From: Acanthochromis polyacanthus | Lineage: Eukaryota; Chordata; Actinopteri; Pomacentridae | Reading direction: 5' to 3' | NCBI RefSeq assembly: GCF_021347895.1 | Contig: NC_067132.1 | Coordinates: 12,578,995-12,642,994 of the forward strand | Length of the DNA: 64,000 nt | Shown: piece after piece, positions 37,701 through 48,878 of the stretch | Layout of the letters: the number at the start of each line of letters is the position of its first letter | How positions within the stretch are numbered: position 1 is the stretch's first letter | Notes under the pieces: generated by a model | What the model saw: only the letters and a program-made list of their open reading frames with translations | The model's database searches: none | Told to the model about the DNA's origin: nothing | Position numbers and translations under genes: made by a program

Positions 37701-40297
37701 TTAATGCATTGAAATGTGTTTTTTGCGTTTTATGCATGTAGAATCTGCTGTTCACGGATGGGACCACTAGAGGGCAGAACAGGCAACATCATCCCTATAA
37801 CTGTGTTGTGAAATGTTTGGCCCTGTAATGTTAGAACTTTGCAGAAATGTCAGATTGAGTCATCAAACTTGAGAAATAGGTGCATGACCAGCTTTTGTGA
37901 GCTGTAACAACTCCCTGTTTCTTATTTTATTGGCAAAATGGCTGTATATTAAAGAAATGCATAAGAAAAGAACGTGCAAAATCGATTTAACAGACAATGA
38001 TGAACTAAAAAGTAAAGAAAACGCTCATTTTCCAGGAGATGCATCACCATGAACTCTCAGTAATGCACAAGTGTACTGTCGATCTACACGAACAAACTCA
38101 TTTATCGTTATTTTAAATGTTTTCCTTGTGTCATTTGATCAGATTAACAGCAGTCATGAGGCAAATACACTGAATGAGAAAGACTGGACTGTAAAGTAAG
38201 TAACACAAGCACCAACATAGTGACTCAAATTTTGCCCACTATGCTAAAAGACCTAAACAATCCACAACAAATTTGATTTACAGATGTGTAACAATGCTGC
38301 ATATTTTTATTTTTGTGACTTTCTGTTGACTTCACATAAATATATGTTTCACATCTAAAATCAAAGTGTAGCTTCCCTCCACGCTGGTGTTATTTTGGGC
38401 CCTCCTGACCCGTTCCCCAGTGACTTCCTCCGTTCCCAGTGGAGCTTCATGCTGCAGCTGTGGACCAGAAGCAAACCAATCCCCAGACAATGAGCCAAAA
38501 CAGTGACCCAGTTTGATGAAATATCTTCATTTAAAGAAGCTTTAAAGGAGAACTGCTGGACTGGGTAGAGTAATGCACACAGTAGTATTAGCTTTATTTT
38601 GGCTCTACGTGAATGTTAAGAGCACTCCTTGTGGTCTCAAGAGCTTTATAAAATTAAACATACAGTACAATTTTTTTACACTTATTTCTTATCAGCAGCA
38701 GCCACTTTTAGCCAATTAATTGACTGCAAAATTATAATCTGCAATTCTAATCTAGTATAGCCGATCAGATTCAGTGAATATGAAACAGGTTTGTCATAGT
38801 CAGGTTTTCTCTATGTATTCTGGAAAAATATAAAACCTTATCAGCTTTCTTTGTTAGCTCTCTGGCATCCTTCTTCAGACTGTGTGTTTAAAAAGGGAGC
38901 GTTTAATATATCATGCCACTCTTCTTCTGTACAAAATCGCCTAATTGTGTGTTGCATACTTTACTCAAAAGACCAGGGAGGAATATAAAAATGTATTATG
39001 GTGTTAAATGTTGTGAAAGAGGAATGCTGGTAGAAATCTTTTAATCGTGTAAGTTAGTGTACTCATTTCTGACATGACAGCTGCACATTAAAGCTGTCAA
39101 ACGGAATACATTTAAATATGACGTTAAAAGAGTGCATTTAGGTCTGGCAATGGCCTTTCATGAAGGATATGTGGAAAGAATTTCATTTAGGTTCCTTCAT
39201 TTTGTCGTTTTTTGTTATTAATTGAGGGGGTGGGGTTTTTTAATGATTCATAAAGTATATATGAGTACATACTACGCCTTTTATGAAAGTTCTTCCTGTT
39301 GTGTTGATATTAATCAGTTCAAAAAAATTCCTCAACTGTCAGGAGCTCTTGCAGAGTCATCCTGTACCACGCAGAGTTCAACCTCACTTTTATCTGTTGG
39401 CAGCTAATTTACTTAACTTGTAAATACCATGTATGTCATGGCAGTCTTGAGTTTCCTATTACTCTTAGTTTTCTGCGATGGACTGATTAAAATATGTGCA
39501 AAAAATCTTGCATTTAGATTCTGTCCTAGATTTATTACAGGTCTGATGGAAATATGTCAAAATCTGCTGACAGAAACTGCATTTACTTATTCAGAGTTGA
39601 TTCCTCATGAAGATTTAAAGGTTCCATATGGTGAAAAAATGTTTTTGGAGTTAAAATAAAAGCTGTTTATGTTTGTAGATGTTTATTTCTGACATTCCTC
39701 AACTCTCCCAACTACTAGTTACCCTCTCCTCTTCACAAGCCAGTAAGACTTTGACCCAGCACCTATGTAACTAACCAATAGTGGTCCAGTAAAGGATGTT
39801 AATCCTGAAGAGGGTGGAACAACAGAAGCTAACTGACTTTCCTTTAACATCACAGTTAAAACAAGGGATTATCCAGTCATGGTAAAATGAACCATCTTTG
39901 CATGATTTTTAGACTTTTATTAATTTGTTGAAAAGGGGTGTGATTTCTCACAGATCTAATCTTAATAAACTGTTTCCTGTTTTATTTCTGTGCTCTTATT
40001 CTTGGTGATTTCTCAGGCACGGCTTCTCCCAAAGTAACCACATCCCAAAGGGGACTCCAACACCGTATGAGACTTTCAGAGGGCTGTGGTGGAGCAGAGG
40101 AGATGGAGGAGCTACACATCTGAGACTTCTGGCAGGTAAAAAGGTGAACACAGGTAATGTAACCAAACTGTCAAAATGTGGGTGGGATCGCTGAGGAGTG
40201 GAGCCCTGTAAGCACCTTTAGGGCCTTTTTATGGCTTGAATATTTTATGTCACCCAACTATTAATGTATAGATCTCAAAGAATTAATTCAATTTTTT
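37701..40297. other. intergenic, no gene recognised
   Basis: AT-rich DNA without a recognisable coding region or delimited repeat. Around 40018-40136 a segment is bounded by TTTCTCAG and GGCAGGTAAAA and so looks exon-like, but its translation is not recognised. Confidence 0.45.
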
Positions 40298-40307
40298 GCC
40301 AGTGAAT

Positions 40308-40633
40308 GGGGCAGTGACGTAGTGGTTAGCACTTCGCCTTGCAGCAAGAAGATCCCCGGTTCAAATCCCGGCCTGGGACTGGGATCTTTCTGCATGGAGT
40401 TTGCATGTTCTCCCTGTGCATGCGTGGGTTTTCTCCGGGCACTCTGGCTTCCTCCTACAGTCTAAAAAATATGCTGGTGTGATTGTTTGTCTTTATATGT
40501 AGCCCTGTGACAGACTGGTGACCTGTCCAGGGTGTCCCCTGCCTTCGCCCGAGTCAGCTGAGATAGGCTCCAGCACCCCCAGCGACCCTAGTGAGGATAA
40601 AGTGGTGTATAGAGAATGGATGGATGGATGGAT
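40308..40633 (+). mobile_element. tRNA-headed SINE, copy D (carries the LINE in its tail)
   Basis: Starts GGGGCAGTGACGTAGTGG with A-box-like GTGGTTAGCACTTCGCC and B box GGTTCAAATCCCGG. It ends in AATGGATGGATGGATGGAT. Its target duplication is GCCAGTGAAT at 40298-40307, and the other copy, GCCAATGAAT, is not next to the SINE but at 44555-44564, beyond the LINE. The tail was therefore split by the LINE insertion; a remnant GGATGGATG lies at 44547-44555. Confidence 0.88.
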
Positions 40634-40667
40634 CTTCTTCTTCTTCTTTTCCTTTCGGCTTTTCCCT

Positions 40668-41873
40668 TCAGGGGTCACCACAGCGAATCAATTGCCTCCA
40701 TCTAACTCTGTCTGCTGCATCCTCTTCTCTCACACCAACTACCTTCATGTCCTCTTTAACCACATCCATAAACCTCCTCTTTGGTCTTCCTCTAGGCCTC
40801 CTGCCTGGCAGTGGTAAACTCAGCATCCTTCTACCAATATATTCACTCTCTCTCCTCTGGACATGTCCGAACCATCTCAGTCTGGCCTCTCTGACTTTAT
40901 CTCCAAAGCCTCTAACATGTGCTGTCCCTCTGATGTACTCATTCCTGATCCTATCCATCCTGGTCACTCCCAAAGAGAACCTCAGCATCTTCAGTTCTGC
41001 TACCTCCAGCTCTGCCTCCTGTCTTTTCCTCAGGGACACTGTCTCCAGACCAAACAACATGGCTGGTCTCACCACAGTTTTGTAAACCTTTCCTTTCATT
41101 TTAGCTGAAACTCTTCTATCACACATCACACCTGACACTTTTCTCCAGCCGTTCCAGCCTGCCTGTACACGCTTCTTCATCTCTTTTCCACACTCTCCAT
41201 TGCTCTGGACTGTTGACCCTAAGTACTTAAAATCCTCCACCTTCTTGATCTCTTCTCCCTGTAACCTCACTCTTCCACTTGGGTCCCTCTCATTCACACA
41301 CAGATACTCCATCTTGCTGCGGCTAACCTTCATTCCTCTCCTTTCCAGGGCAAACCTCCACGCCTCTGGCTTCTCCTCCACCTGTTCCCTGCTCTCACTA
41401 CAGATCACAATGTCATCTGCAAATATCATAGTCCATGGAGACTCCTGTCTAACCTCGTCTGTCATCCTGTCCATCACCATAGCAAACAAGAAGGGGCTCA
41501 GAGCTGATCCCTGATGTAGTCCCACCTCCACCTTGAACTCCTCTGTCACACCTACAGCACACCTCACCACTGTCTTACAGTCCTCATACATGTCCTGCAC
41601 CACTCTAACATACTTCTCTGCCACTCCAGACTTCCTCATACAAAAACAAAGTTCCTCTCTGGGCACCCTGTCATAAGCTTTCTCCAGATCTACAAAGACA
41701 CAATGCAGCTCCTTCTGACCTTCTCTGTACTTCTCTATCAACATCTTCAAAGCAAATATTGCATCTGTTGCACTCTTTCTTGGCATGAAACCATGCTGCT
41801 GCTCACAGATGTTCACCTCTGCCCTTGGCCTAGCTTCAACTACTCTTTCCCATAGCTTCATTGTGTGGCTCAT
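40668..41873 (-). pseudogene. LINE reverse transcriptase, C-terminal 401-codon open part
   Basis: This is the longest open piece of the LINE polyprotein. It runs from just after the nested element (SHTMKLWERVVEA) through the RT palm motif with FADD to the final RCGDP. It is intact over this length but is separated from its N-terminal half by the Harbinger-like insertion and frameshifts, so no complete protein is made. Confidence 0.9.
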
Positions 41874-41881
41874 CAGCTTTA

Positions 41882-42642
41882 GGGGCTCGACACACGGGAA
41901 GCGACAGTTGAGGGGGGAATGCGAAAGTCATCGCAACAGGAGACAGATTCAACACACGGTGCACGATACTTGGCAGCGGCAGGCGATGGCGACACACGGC
42001 GCGCTGTGCAAAAGCACAGATTGCTTGTCTCCCTCACTTCTGATCAACTGTGAAATTGGACGGATTTTTTTACGTTTTCAAAGATTTTCATGACAGAAAA
42101 GCATAAAGATGATGAGCCAGAAGATATTGCTTGATTTAGCCGAAATTTTACTATTGACATTAGCTTATAAAAGTTTACCCTGGCGCCAACCAACTCCCGT
42201 GCAGCAGCTTTTTTATTTATATAACTATAGTCATTAAGGGAAGCATCATAAAGACTCGGTAAGTCAATCACGGCTAAAATGTTTTGCTCCTCAATGTTGA
42301 AAAAGGACTCAAAACAATTGTTGAAAACCAGAGCGGACCATTAATGTATAGGAGCAGACTTCACTGTGTAACATGCTGTAAGCTCATTGGTAAGTGAGTG
42401 AAACCCTCGCTGATTGGTTGAAGCTCCAGGCGACAGCGACAAAAGTTGAACATTTTTCAACTTTCTTGTATCGCGTCGCAAGCCAGCGGGTGCACATCTA
42501 CGTGAACGCGCGCGAAATTTCACATGCATGAATGTCGCTGTCGCGTTGTTGGGAGGGGGGAAAGCGATGTTCGTCTCGTCGCACAGCAGCCATAGAAAAT
42601 GAATGGAGCGCGACTGTTGTCGCTTCCCGTGTGTTGAGCACC
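41882..42642 (-). mobile_element. Harbinger-like non-autonomous transposon nested in the LINE, with a MADF remnant
   Basis: A 761 bp element with 25 bp terminal inverted repeats matching at 23 positions; both ends contain ACACACGGGAAGCGACA. It is flanked by 3 bp direct repeats TTA at 41879-41881 and 42643-42645. Removing the element and one TTA rejoins the LINE codons for GI and KL, so the insertion is precise. A TTA/TAA duplication is typical of PIF/Harbinger. Inside, on the minus strand at 42182-42322, is a frame reading IEEQNILAVIDLPSLYDASL, which resembles the start of a MADF/Myb-SANT-like domain as found in the second protein of Harbinger elements. No DDE transposase is present. Confidence 0.82.
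42182..42322 (-). pseudogene. MADF-like domain fragment within the nested element
   Basis: The minus-strand frame has the MADF pattern: hydrophobic helix, then LPSLYDASLNDY, then NKKAAARELV. It is only about 45 residues, about half a domain, and runs out without a partner. It was presumably left over when an autonomous parent was internally deleted. Confidence 0.55.
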
Positions 42643-43096
42643 TTATTCCTCTGTAGTTGCCACAACTCTGCACATCTCCCTTGTTCTTAAAGATGGGCAC
42701 CAGCACACTTCTCCTCCATTCCTCGGGCATCTTCTCACTATCTAAGATCCTGTTGAACAACCCAGTCACAAACTCTACTGCTACCTCTCCGAGACACTTC
42801 CATACCTCCACAGGTATATCATCAGGACCAAGTGCCTTTCGACTCTTCATCATCTTCAATTCATCTTCAATGCCTTCCTTACTTCATCCTTATTAATCTT
42901 TGCTACTTCCTGGTCCACAACAGTCACCTCTTCTACTCTTCGTTCTCTCTCATTTTCCTCGTTCATCAACTCTTCAAAGTACTCTTTCCATCTTCCCATC
43001 ACACTATTGGCACCTGTCAACACACTTCCATCCTTATCCTGTATCACCCTAACCTGCTGCACGTCCTTCCCATCTCTGTCTCTCTGCCTTGCCAAC

Positions 43097-44503
43097 CTAT
43101 ACGTACAGATCAGTCTCTCCCTCCTTACTGTCCAACCTAGCATACAAGTCATCGTAAGCCCCTTGTTTGGCCTTTGCCACCTCTACTTTCACCTTACGCT
43201 GCATCTCCCTGTACTCCTGTCTACTCTCTTCAGTCCTCTCAGTGTCCCACTTCTTCTTAACTAACCTCTTTCTCTGGATCCACTCCTGCACCTCCTCATT
43301 CCACCACCAAGTCTCCTTATCTCCTTTCCTTCCAGATGACACACCAAGTACTCTCCGACCTGTCTCCCTGATCACATTTGCTGTAGTTGTCCAGTCATCT
43401 GGAAGCACCTCCTGACCATCCAAAGCCTGTCTCAACTCTTTCCTGAAAGTCATACAACACTCTTCCTTTTTCAGCTTCCACTGCTCTGCCTTTGCCCTCT
43501 TCATCTTCTTCACCACCAGGGTCATCCTACACACCACCATCCTATGCTGTCTGGCTACACTCTCATCTACCACTACTTTGCAGTCACTGATCTCCTTCAG
43601 ATTACACCGTCTACACAAGATGTAGTCTACCTGTGTGCTCCTACCTCCACTCTTATAGGTCACCCTATGTTCCTGCCTCTTCTGGAAGAAAGTATTCACT
43701 ACAGCCATTTCCATCCTTTTTGCAAAGTCAACCACCATCTGTCCTTCTGTGTTCCTCTCCTGGATACCAAACCTGCCCATGACCTCCTCATCATCTCTGT
43801 TTCCTGCACCAACATGTCCATTGAAGTCTGCACCAATGACAACTCTCTCACTTCTAGGGATGCTCTGCATCACTTCATCAAGGTCCAACCAGAATTTTTC
43901 CTTCTCCTCCAGCTCTCATTCTACCTGTGGAGCATACCCACTAACAACATTGAACATCACACCTTCGATTTCTAGCTTCAGGCTCATCACTTGATCTGAC
44001 ACTCTTTTTACCTCCAGGACATTCCTAACAAACTCCTCCTTCAAGATAATTCCTACTCCATTTCGCTTCCTATCTAGACCATGATAGAACAACTTGAACC
44101 CTACTCCTAAACTTCTAGCTTCACTACCTTTCCACCTGGTCTCCTGGACACACAGTATGTCCACCTTCCTCCTCTGCATCATGCCAACCAGCTCTCTACC
44201 TTTTCCTGTCATAATTCCAACATGCAAAGTCTCTACTCTCAGTCCTAGACTCTTGGTGTTCCTCTTCTCTCTCTTCCTACAAACACAGCTTCCTCCCCTC
44301 CTTCTTCGACCAACAGTCGTCCATTTTCCACCGGCACCCTGTAGGTCGACAGCACCGATGGCGGTCGTTGTTAACCCGGGCCTCGACCAATCCGGTATGG
44401 AAGTCATACATTTGATTCGCATGTTTGATTTGGCCAAAGTTTTAGGTCGGATGCCCTTCCTGACACAACCCTCTGTATTTATCCGGGCTTGGGACCGGCA
44501 CAA
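43097..44503 (-). pseudogene. LINE endonuclease region with an internal stop
   Basis: Two frames, 44503-43916 and 43888-43097, are in register and separated by a TGA at 43916-43918. The upstream one holds the endonuclease N-terminus (ILCVQETRWKG). The downstream one holds GADFNGHVG and a following linker (WWWNEEVQEWIQRKR). A frameshift near 43110 then moves the frame to 43152-42856, and another near 42860 leads into the RT start. Confidence 0.85.
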
Positions 44504-44564
44504 TAAGACACTGGCTTGTGTCCCCTTGTGGCTACATTGAATGAATGGATGGATGCCAATGAAT

Positions 44565-47500
44565 AATGCAAAACCTCTCTATGTGTCCAAACATTGGCTT
44601 AACTTTGTGAGCCAAACTTAGATTTCTGGTAGATTTCAGTAATTCAAATTCCATTCAGGGTGCAGTTGTCCAGTGAGGACCCTTTTGGCCTGTACTACTG
44701 GTGTTGTATCTAATCTCAGATGTACATCACTTTGGATATGTGTCTGTGAAATGAAAGTCTAAATGTTTACTTTGTGCATTTAAACTTAAACCTACCAGAC
44801 CTGAACAGTCATCACTACGATAAGAAAATTAAATGTATGCTTTTCATGGGTCTGATTTATTTATTGTCCAACGATGAAATGTTTACAAAATGGAGAATAA
44901 ATGGTTGAATTTAGAGTTTGTTAAGTAGCAGAATGTTTGATGGGATGTTTGAAAAACACAGTTTGGGTGACACTGACATTTTCTTGGTGTAAAATAGTTA
45001 TTTCTGAGTTTAACTGTATGAAAAGTGTCATATATATATATATATAAGGAATGTGTTAATGCTGTAGTGACTTGATAAAACTATTCTTTTTAGTATGTTT
45101 AGTTTATTTGATACATTTAGTTTATTATGTTTTGGTTTGAGGATATGTTTGTTGAAATTGGCATTTTAGGAACAAGATGGCGACAGGGCAACCAAAGATT
45201 CCCAAGGTCCCACAGAAGCCTAAGGTCCTCTGGCAATTAAAGGTCTCCCACCAACACCAGGTGTCTAAATACTGGCTCCAGCGACCTCATGTGGTACACT
45301 GTCCATTCAAGAAGCCAGGCTACCAGCCCAAGGTGCTACGCCAGAAGTCCCATTAGACCAATCACTAACCTTAGCAGCTTTCGAGTATTTTTAAAAAATG
45401 CTCAAAAGCTGTATTTTTGGTTAAAATGGAGACAACTGAGAGGTGTTCAGAGAAAACTTCTGAACTAATAGGTGTGTTTTCACTCCAAATCAAAGAGCTG
45501 ATCTTCTGTTTTATTATATCACAGTGTGAGTGATTGTACGTGCGCATCCTGAGTCTCCTGCACGAGCTTTGGTTTCCAGTTTCTACCCTGGTGAGTAATA
45601 AGAAGTAGCAATGTCATATAATATCTCAAATTTGTGTTTGTTTTTGAGGAGGGCCATTGTTGGTTGAGCCTGATTTAGTCAAATACCCAAGGTTCAGTGT
45701 GTGTATGACTGTCAGTGTTTTACAGCAGTGAGTGAAAATGTGGCATCTTAAAAGCACAGTAAATCTCATAACTCAGATAGAGCAGCCAATAACTTCATAT
45801 ACCTTTGTATGACAGGTTTTGCAGAAAAACACTGGAATTTTGCGTATTTTTTATTTACTACATCAAACACCACAATATGTTTGTTTCAAAGTTGTTACAG
45901 TCAAAAAAATGCAAACTTTTTTCTATCTGTTTATTCAAATGAAAATTTATAAATTCAACCAATTATTCATAAGCAATGGTGCAGAATCCCCAGAAGGAAT
46001 ATAAGAACTAAAAATGTTCCTTCTGTGTGTTACCAGGTAGTTTATGGACCACAACATAAAGCGGAGACTGATGCCAGAGTTTAGAAAAATAACAGTTTAA
46101 TTTCAATAGATAACTCTTGATGTGTGCTCATGCAGCAGAAGTTCAAAAGTTTGTTTCTATTTTATTTGTTTTTTTTTCTGCACGACCAACTAAAAGCATA
46201 TAGATTTGCATGGCAGTGCAGTGCATATAGTGAGCTCTTCTGTACCTGCATGGTTTCGTTCTGTGGTATTAAAAACATACAGCGCAACGGGTTTGCAGAT
46301 TTAACGTGTTCCTTCTGCTGAGTCCACCTTTAAGCTCTTCAGTCAGTCCAGAACAAAGATATTGCTTTGCCTGTCATGAGAGTAGGAAGGGTTAAGAGGA
46401 AGTGGAGTTTTGCAAACTGCCTTTTGACTGACATGCTGCCTGTGCATCACATTACATGTTACATATTTTCATTTCAAAGCACGCAACTGCTTATCTTTGA
46501 CCTCAGTAGTCCGTGCTACCTTTTACCCAGAGAGTTTTTTGAGTGTAATGTTTTATAAAATGGCCTAAAGAGTTTAGTAGAAAATCTCGATGTGCATTAG
46601 AGTTTGGTTCCTTCAATGGACATTAAACTAAAGCATCACCACCGAGCTGACAGAGGCCAACCAGAGGTGAGGGCTGTGCAGCATTCTGTGTTCCCAAACT
46701 GGCACTTTTTCATACATTTTGCACATTTGTCCCTCTTAAAACCACCACGCCCAGTTCAATAAGGTCAGACTTAACCGGTTGATCGTGACGCAGATAATGA
46801 GATGAGTGATAGCATGCCCGAGAAAAACCACTTCCTCTTCTTTCATTCCTTATTTTCTGTCAGATGAAAACTCTTATTTAAATGTGCTGCTTCACCAACG
46901 TACCTTCTGCCTTCTTGAACAAAGCATTTCCTCCACTGCCACCAAAATGCTTTTTCATCTGGAATCTCTGGATTTGTAGGGAATTTGTCCATGTGTAGTT
47001 TTACAAAGTCTTAACTTTAGTAAAGAGTCAGGGAATTTGTAGTAGTGTACAATAATACAGGCTTCTCACCTTAACATTTAAGTCACCCAGGTAAATATGT
47101 ATTATTTAGAATATTGTAGTATTTCTTACTTTAAATATTTTAAAAGCATTTTGGTTATGTATTCACCTCATTGCTACACTAAATACTGATAAAGACATTT
47201 ATAAAAATACATTATACATGTGCAAAGAACTTCAGATCAGATAGTTTCACATTTTTTAACAGCTACTTATAAAATAACAAACCTGTTGGGGGAAAAGGTG
47301 TTTGTTTAGCTGCAAAATGGTGCAGTGAGATGATACTCTAGCCTTGTTCACAATGATTTGTCAGAGGCATTTCACTTCAGATGCTGTGTATTTTCGTCAC
47401 ACCAGCTGCTCGTAAGTCCGATCAGCAAGTTCTGTCACTGACTAATAGACATGAAGTAAATTCTGCTGACCTTCTTGAGCAAAGTTTTTACTCAATCAGT

Positions 47501-48510
47501 CAAATATCTCAGCTTCCACTAGAAGGATTGGAGCAAAAATAAGTACAAACAACCAAAATGAAATACAGAATGTAATATTTTATAGAATTATATCCATACT
47601 TGTAACATAGGGAGATAAGAAATTGTTCTAACACAACGTCTCTACAACAAATTGGATGTCATTAATCAACCGAGTATGACTACCCTGGAAATAACTGGCA
47701 GATAAGGAGTGGAGTCATAGACCAGAAACCACACGTCAATAACAAGTTACACATCTGTGATGCAAAGAGTGGCGAGGTTGTTGATGCTGCTTGTCAGATG
47801 TTGACCCACTTTTCCTGAAGGCCTCGGTGAAGTTGGTGCTGACTGTCTGTTTTACTAAGCTGTCTGAGATGATTTCTGAGTGGTCAACTAGTGGAGTGGT
47901 GGACATTTAAGTGCCTGGTTAAGGCTCCAGCTAACATGGCAGCATCCAGCAGGATGACACCGCATTCTGTTTTTTCTTTTGTCATTATGTAATTTAAATA
48001 AAGCTGCATTTTTAGGTGACCTTTTACAGTCACTGTCTGTGTACTGGTCACACTATCTAATCATTGTCCTTTAAAGCCACACCTGATTAAAGTGTGGATT
48101 AACTCAAAGGTTGAGCATTAGTCACCAGTTGAACAGCTTAAAAATGCTAAGTGCACAGTTTACTAAATGTAACTCTTTCAAAACCAAAACAATAGAAACA
48201 AGATTTTTAAAGAACACCATTTGCATGCAATATTTACATTTTTGTTCCGTGTGCATTCATGATCTATGGGTGGTGAGTCTTGGTTAATTTGGTGGTGCCT
48301 TGACTTTTTCTGGAGCACCAATATGATGTTGATATTTATCTTTGAGCAAAAATATTTTTGGATAAGTAGCCATAAAATTTAGCCCCAACATCCATGTCCA
48401 CCGCAGGATAAACTGCTACAACCACCTGACAGCTCTAAAAAGTTTCTTAGGCCACTACTAACCGGTCAATGACCAAATACCTGCTAAATGGCATTCCTAT
48501 TCATTACTCT
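44565..48510. other. intergenic; one small unexplained ORF
   Basis: AT-rich. A (TA)8 run lies at 45030-45046. A 59-codon frame at 45177-45356 is described separately. Otherwise I see no gene, no RNA motif and no delimited repeat. Confidence 0.45.
45177..45356 (+). other. unrecognised 59-codon ORF (Lys/Pro/Gln-rich)
   Basis: Begins ATGGCGACAGGGCAACC and ends CCCATTAG. The peptide starts MATGQPKIPKVPQKPKVLWQ, is basic, and is rich in K, P, Q and H. It is less AT-rich than the surrounding DNA, and the preceding GGCATTTTAG could be an acceptor. I do not recognise it. It may be part of an unknown transcript, a decayed retrocopy, or chance. Confidence 0.2.
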
Positions 48511-48878
48511 GCCAAGGAACGCGGCGGAGTTATGTGACGATCAGCGTATGTTTGTCTGTGAATCTGTCTGTCTGTTAGTCTGTTTGTTTGCAACATAACT
48601 CAAAAACGGACTAATAGATTTCAATGAAATTTTCATGGAAAGTCAGAAATGACACAAGGAACACCTGATTAGATTTTGGCAATGATGAGGCTTATACTCT
48701 AGATCTATGAATTTGTTAAAGATTTCTGTATCATTGCAAGATAGCGGCACAGCATCACTGTAACTATGCCTACAAGTGAACGCTACATCAGCTGCCTGCT
48801 GGTGGTCACATGATTGTGATCCTGCTATAAATCAACCGCTGCAGACTTATCAGGACTTATCCGTTGGACATCGTACAA
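48511..48878 (+). repeat. dispersed repeat family X, copy 2
   Basis: Starts around GCCAAGGAACGCGGCGGAGT and runs through CAAAAACGGACTAATAGATT, GAAATGACACAAGGA, TTGCAAGATAGCGGCACAGC and CTGCTATAAATC. It matches the reverse complement of 921-1268. Class not identified. Confidence 0.7.

Larger units (their letters stand above)
40634..44543 (-). mobile_element. RTE-clade-like non-LTR retrotransposon, broken, carrying a nested DNA transposon
   Basis: Read on the minus strand it encodes an APE-type endonuclease followed by a reverse transcriptase. Endonuclease signs are CVQETRWKG near 44150 and VVIGADFNGHVG near 43830. Reverse transcriptase signs are GPDDIPVEVWK, NYRGI, GFMPRKSATDAIFALK, FVDLEKAYDRVPRE, the catalytic FADDIVICSES, and the C-terminal RGRPKRRFMDVVKEDMK. 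It resembles fish RTE-group elements. It is dead: one in-frame TGA near 43916-43918 in the endonuclease, frameshifts near 43110 and 42860, and a 761 bp insertion at 41882. The 3' end runs into an AAG-rich simple repeat, and it sits inside the GGAT tail of SINE copy D. Confidence 0.9.

Noticed and set aside
42341..42859. A 172-codon frame that looks like a fusion of reverse transcriptase with a novel C-terminus
   Set aside because: The novel part begins exactly at the end of the Harbinger-like element, so it is read-through into the insertion and not a fusion protein.
41785..44540. Plus-strand ORFs of 80-148 codons over the LINE
   Set aside because: They are antisense shadows of the LINE polyprotein; no domain and no codon pattern of their own.
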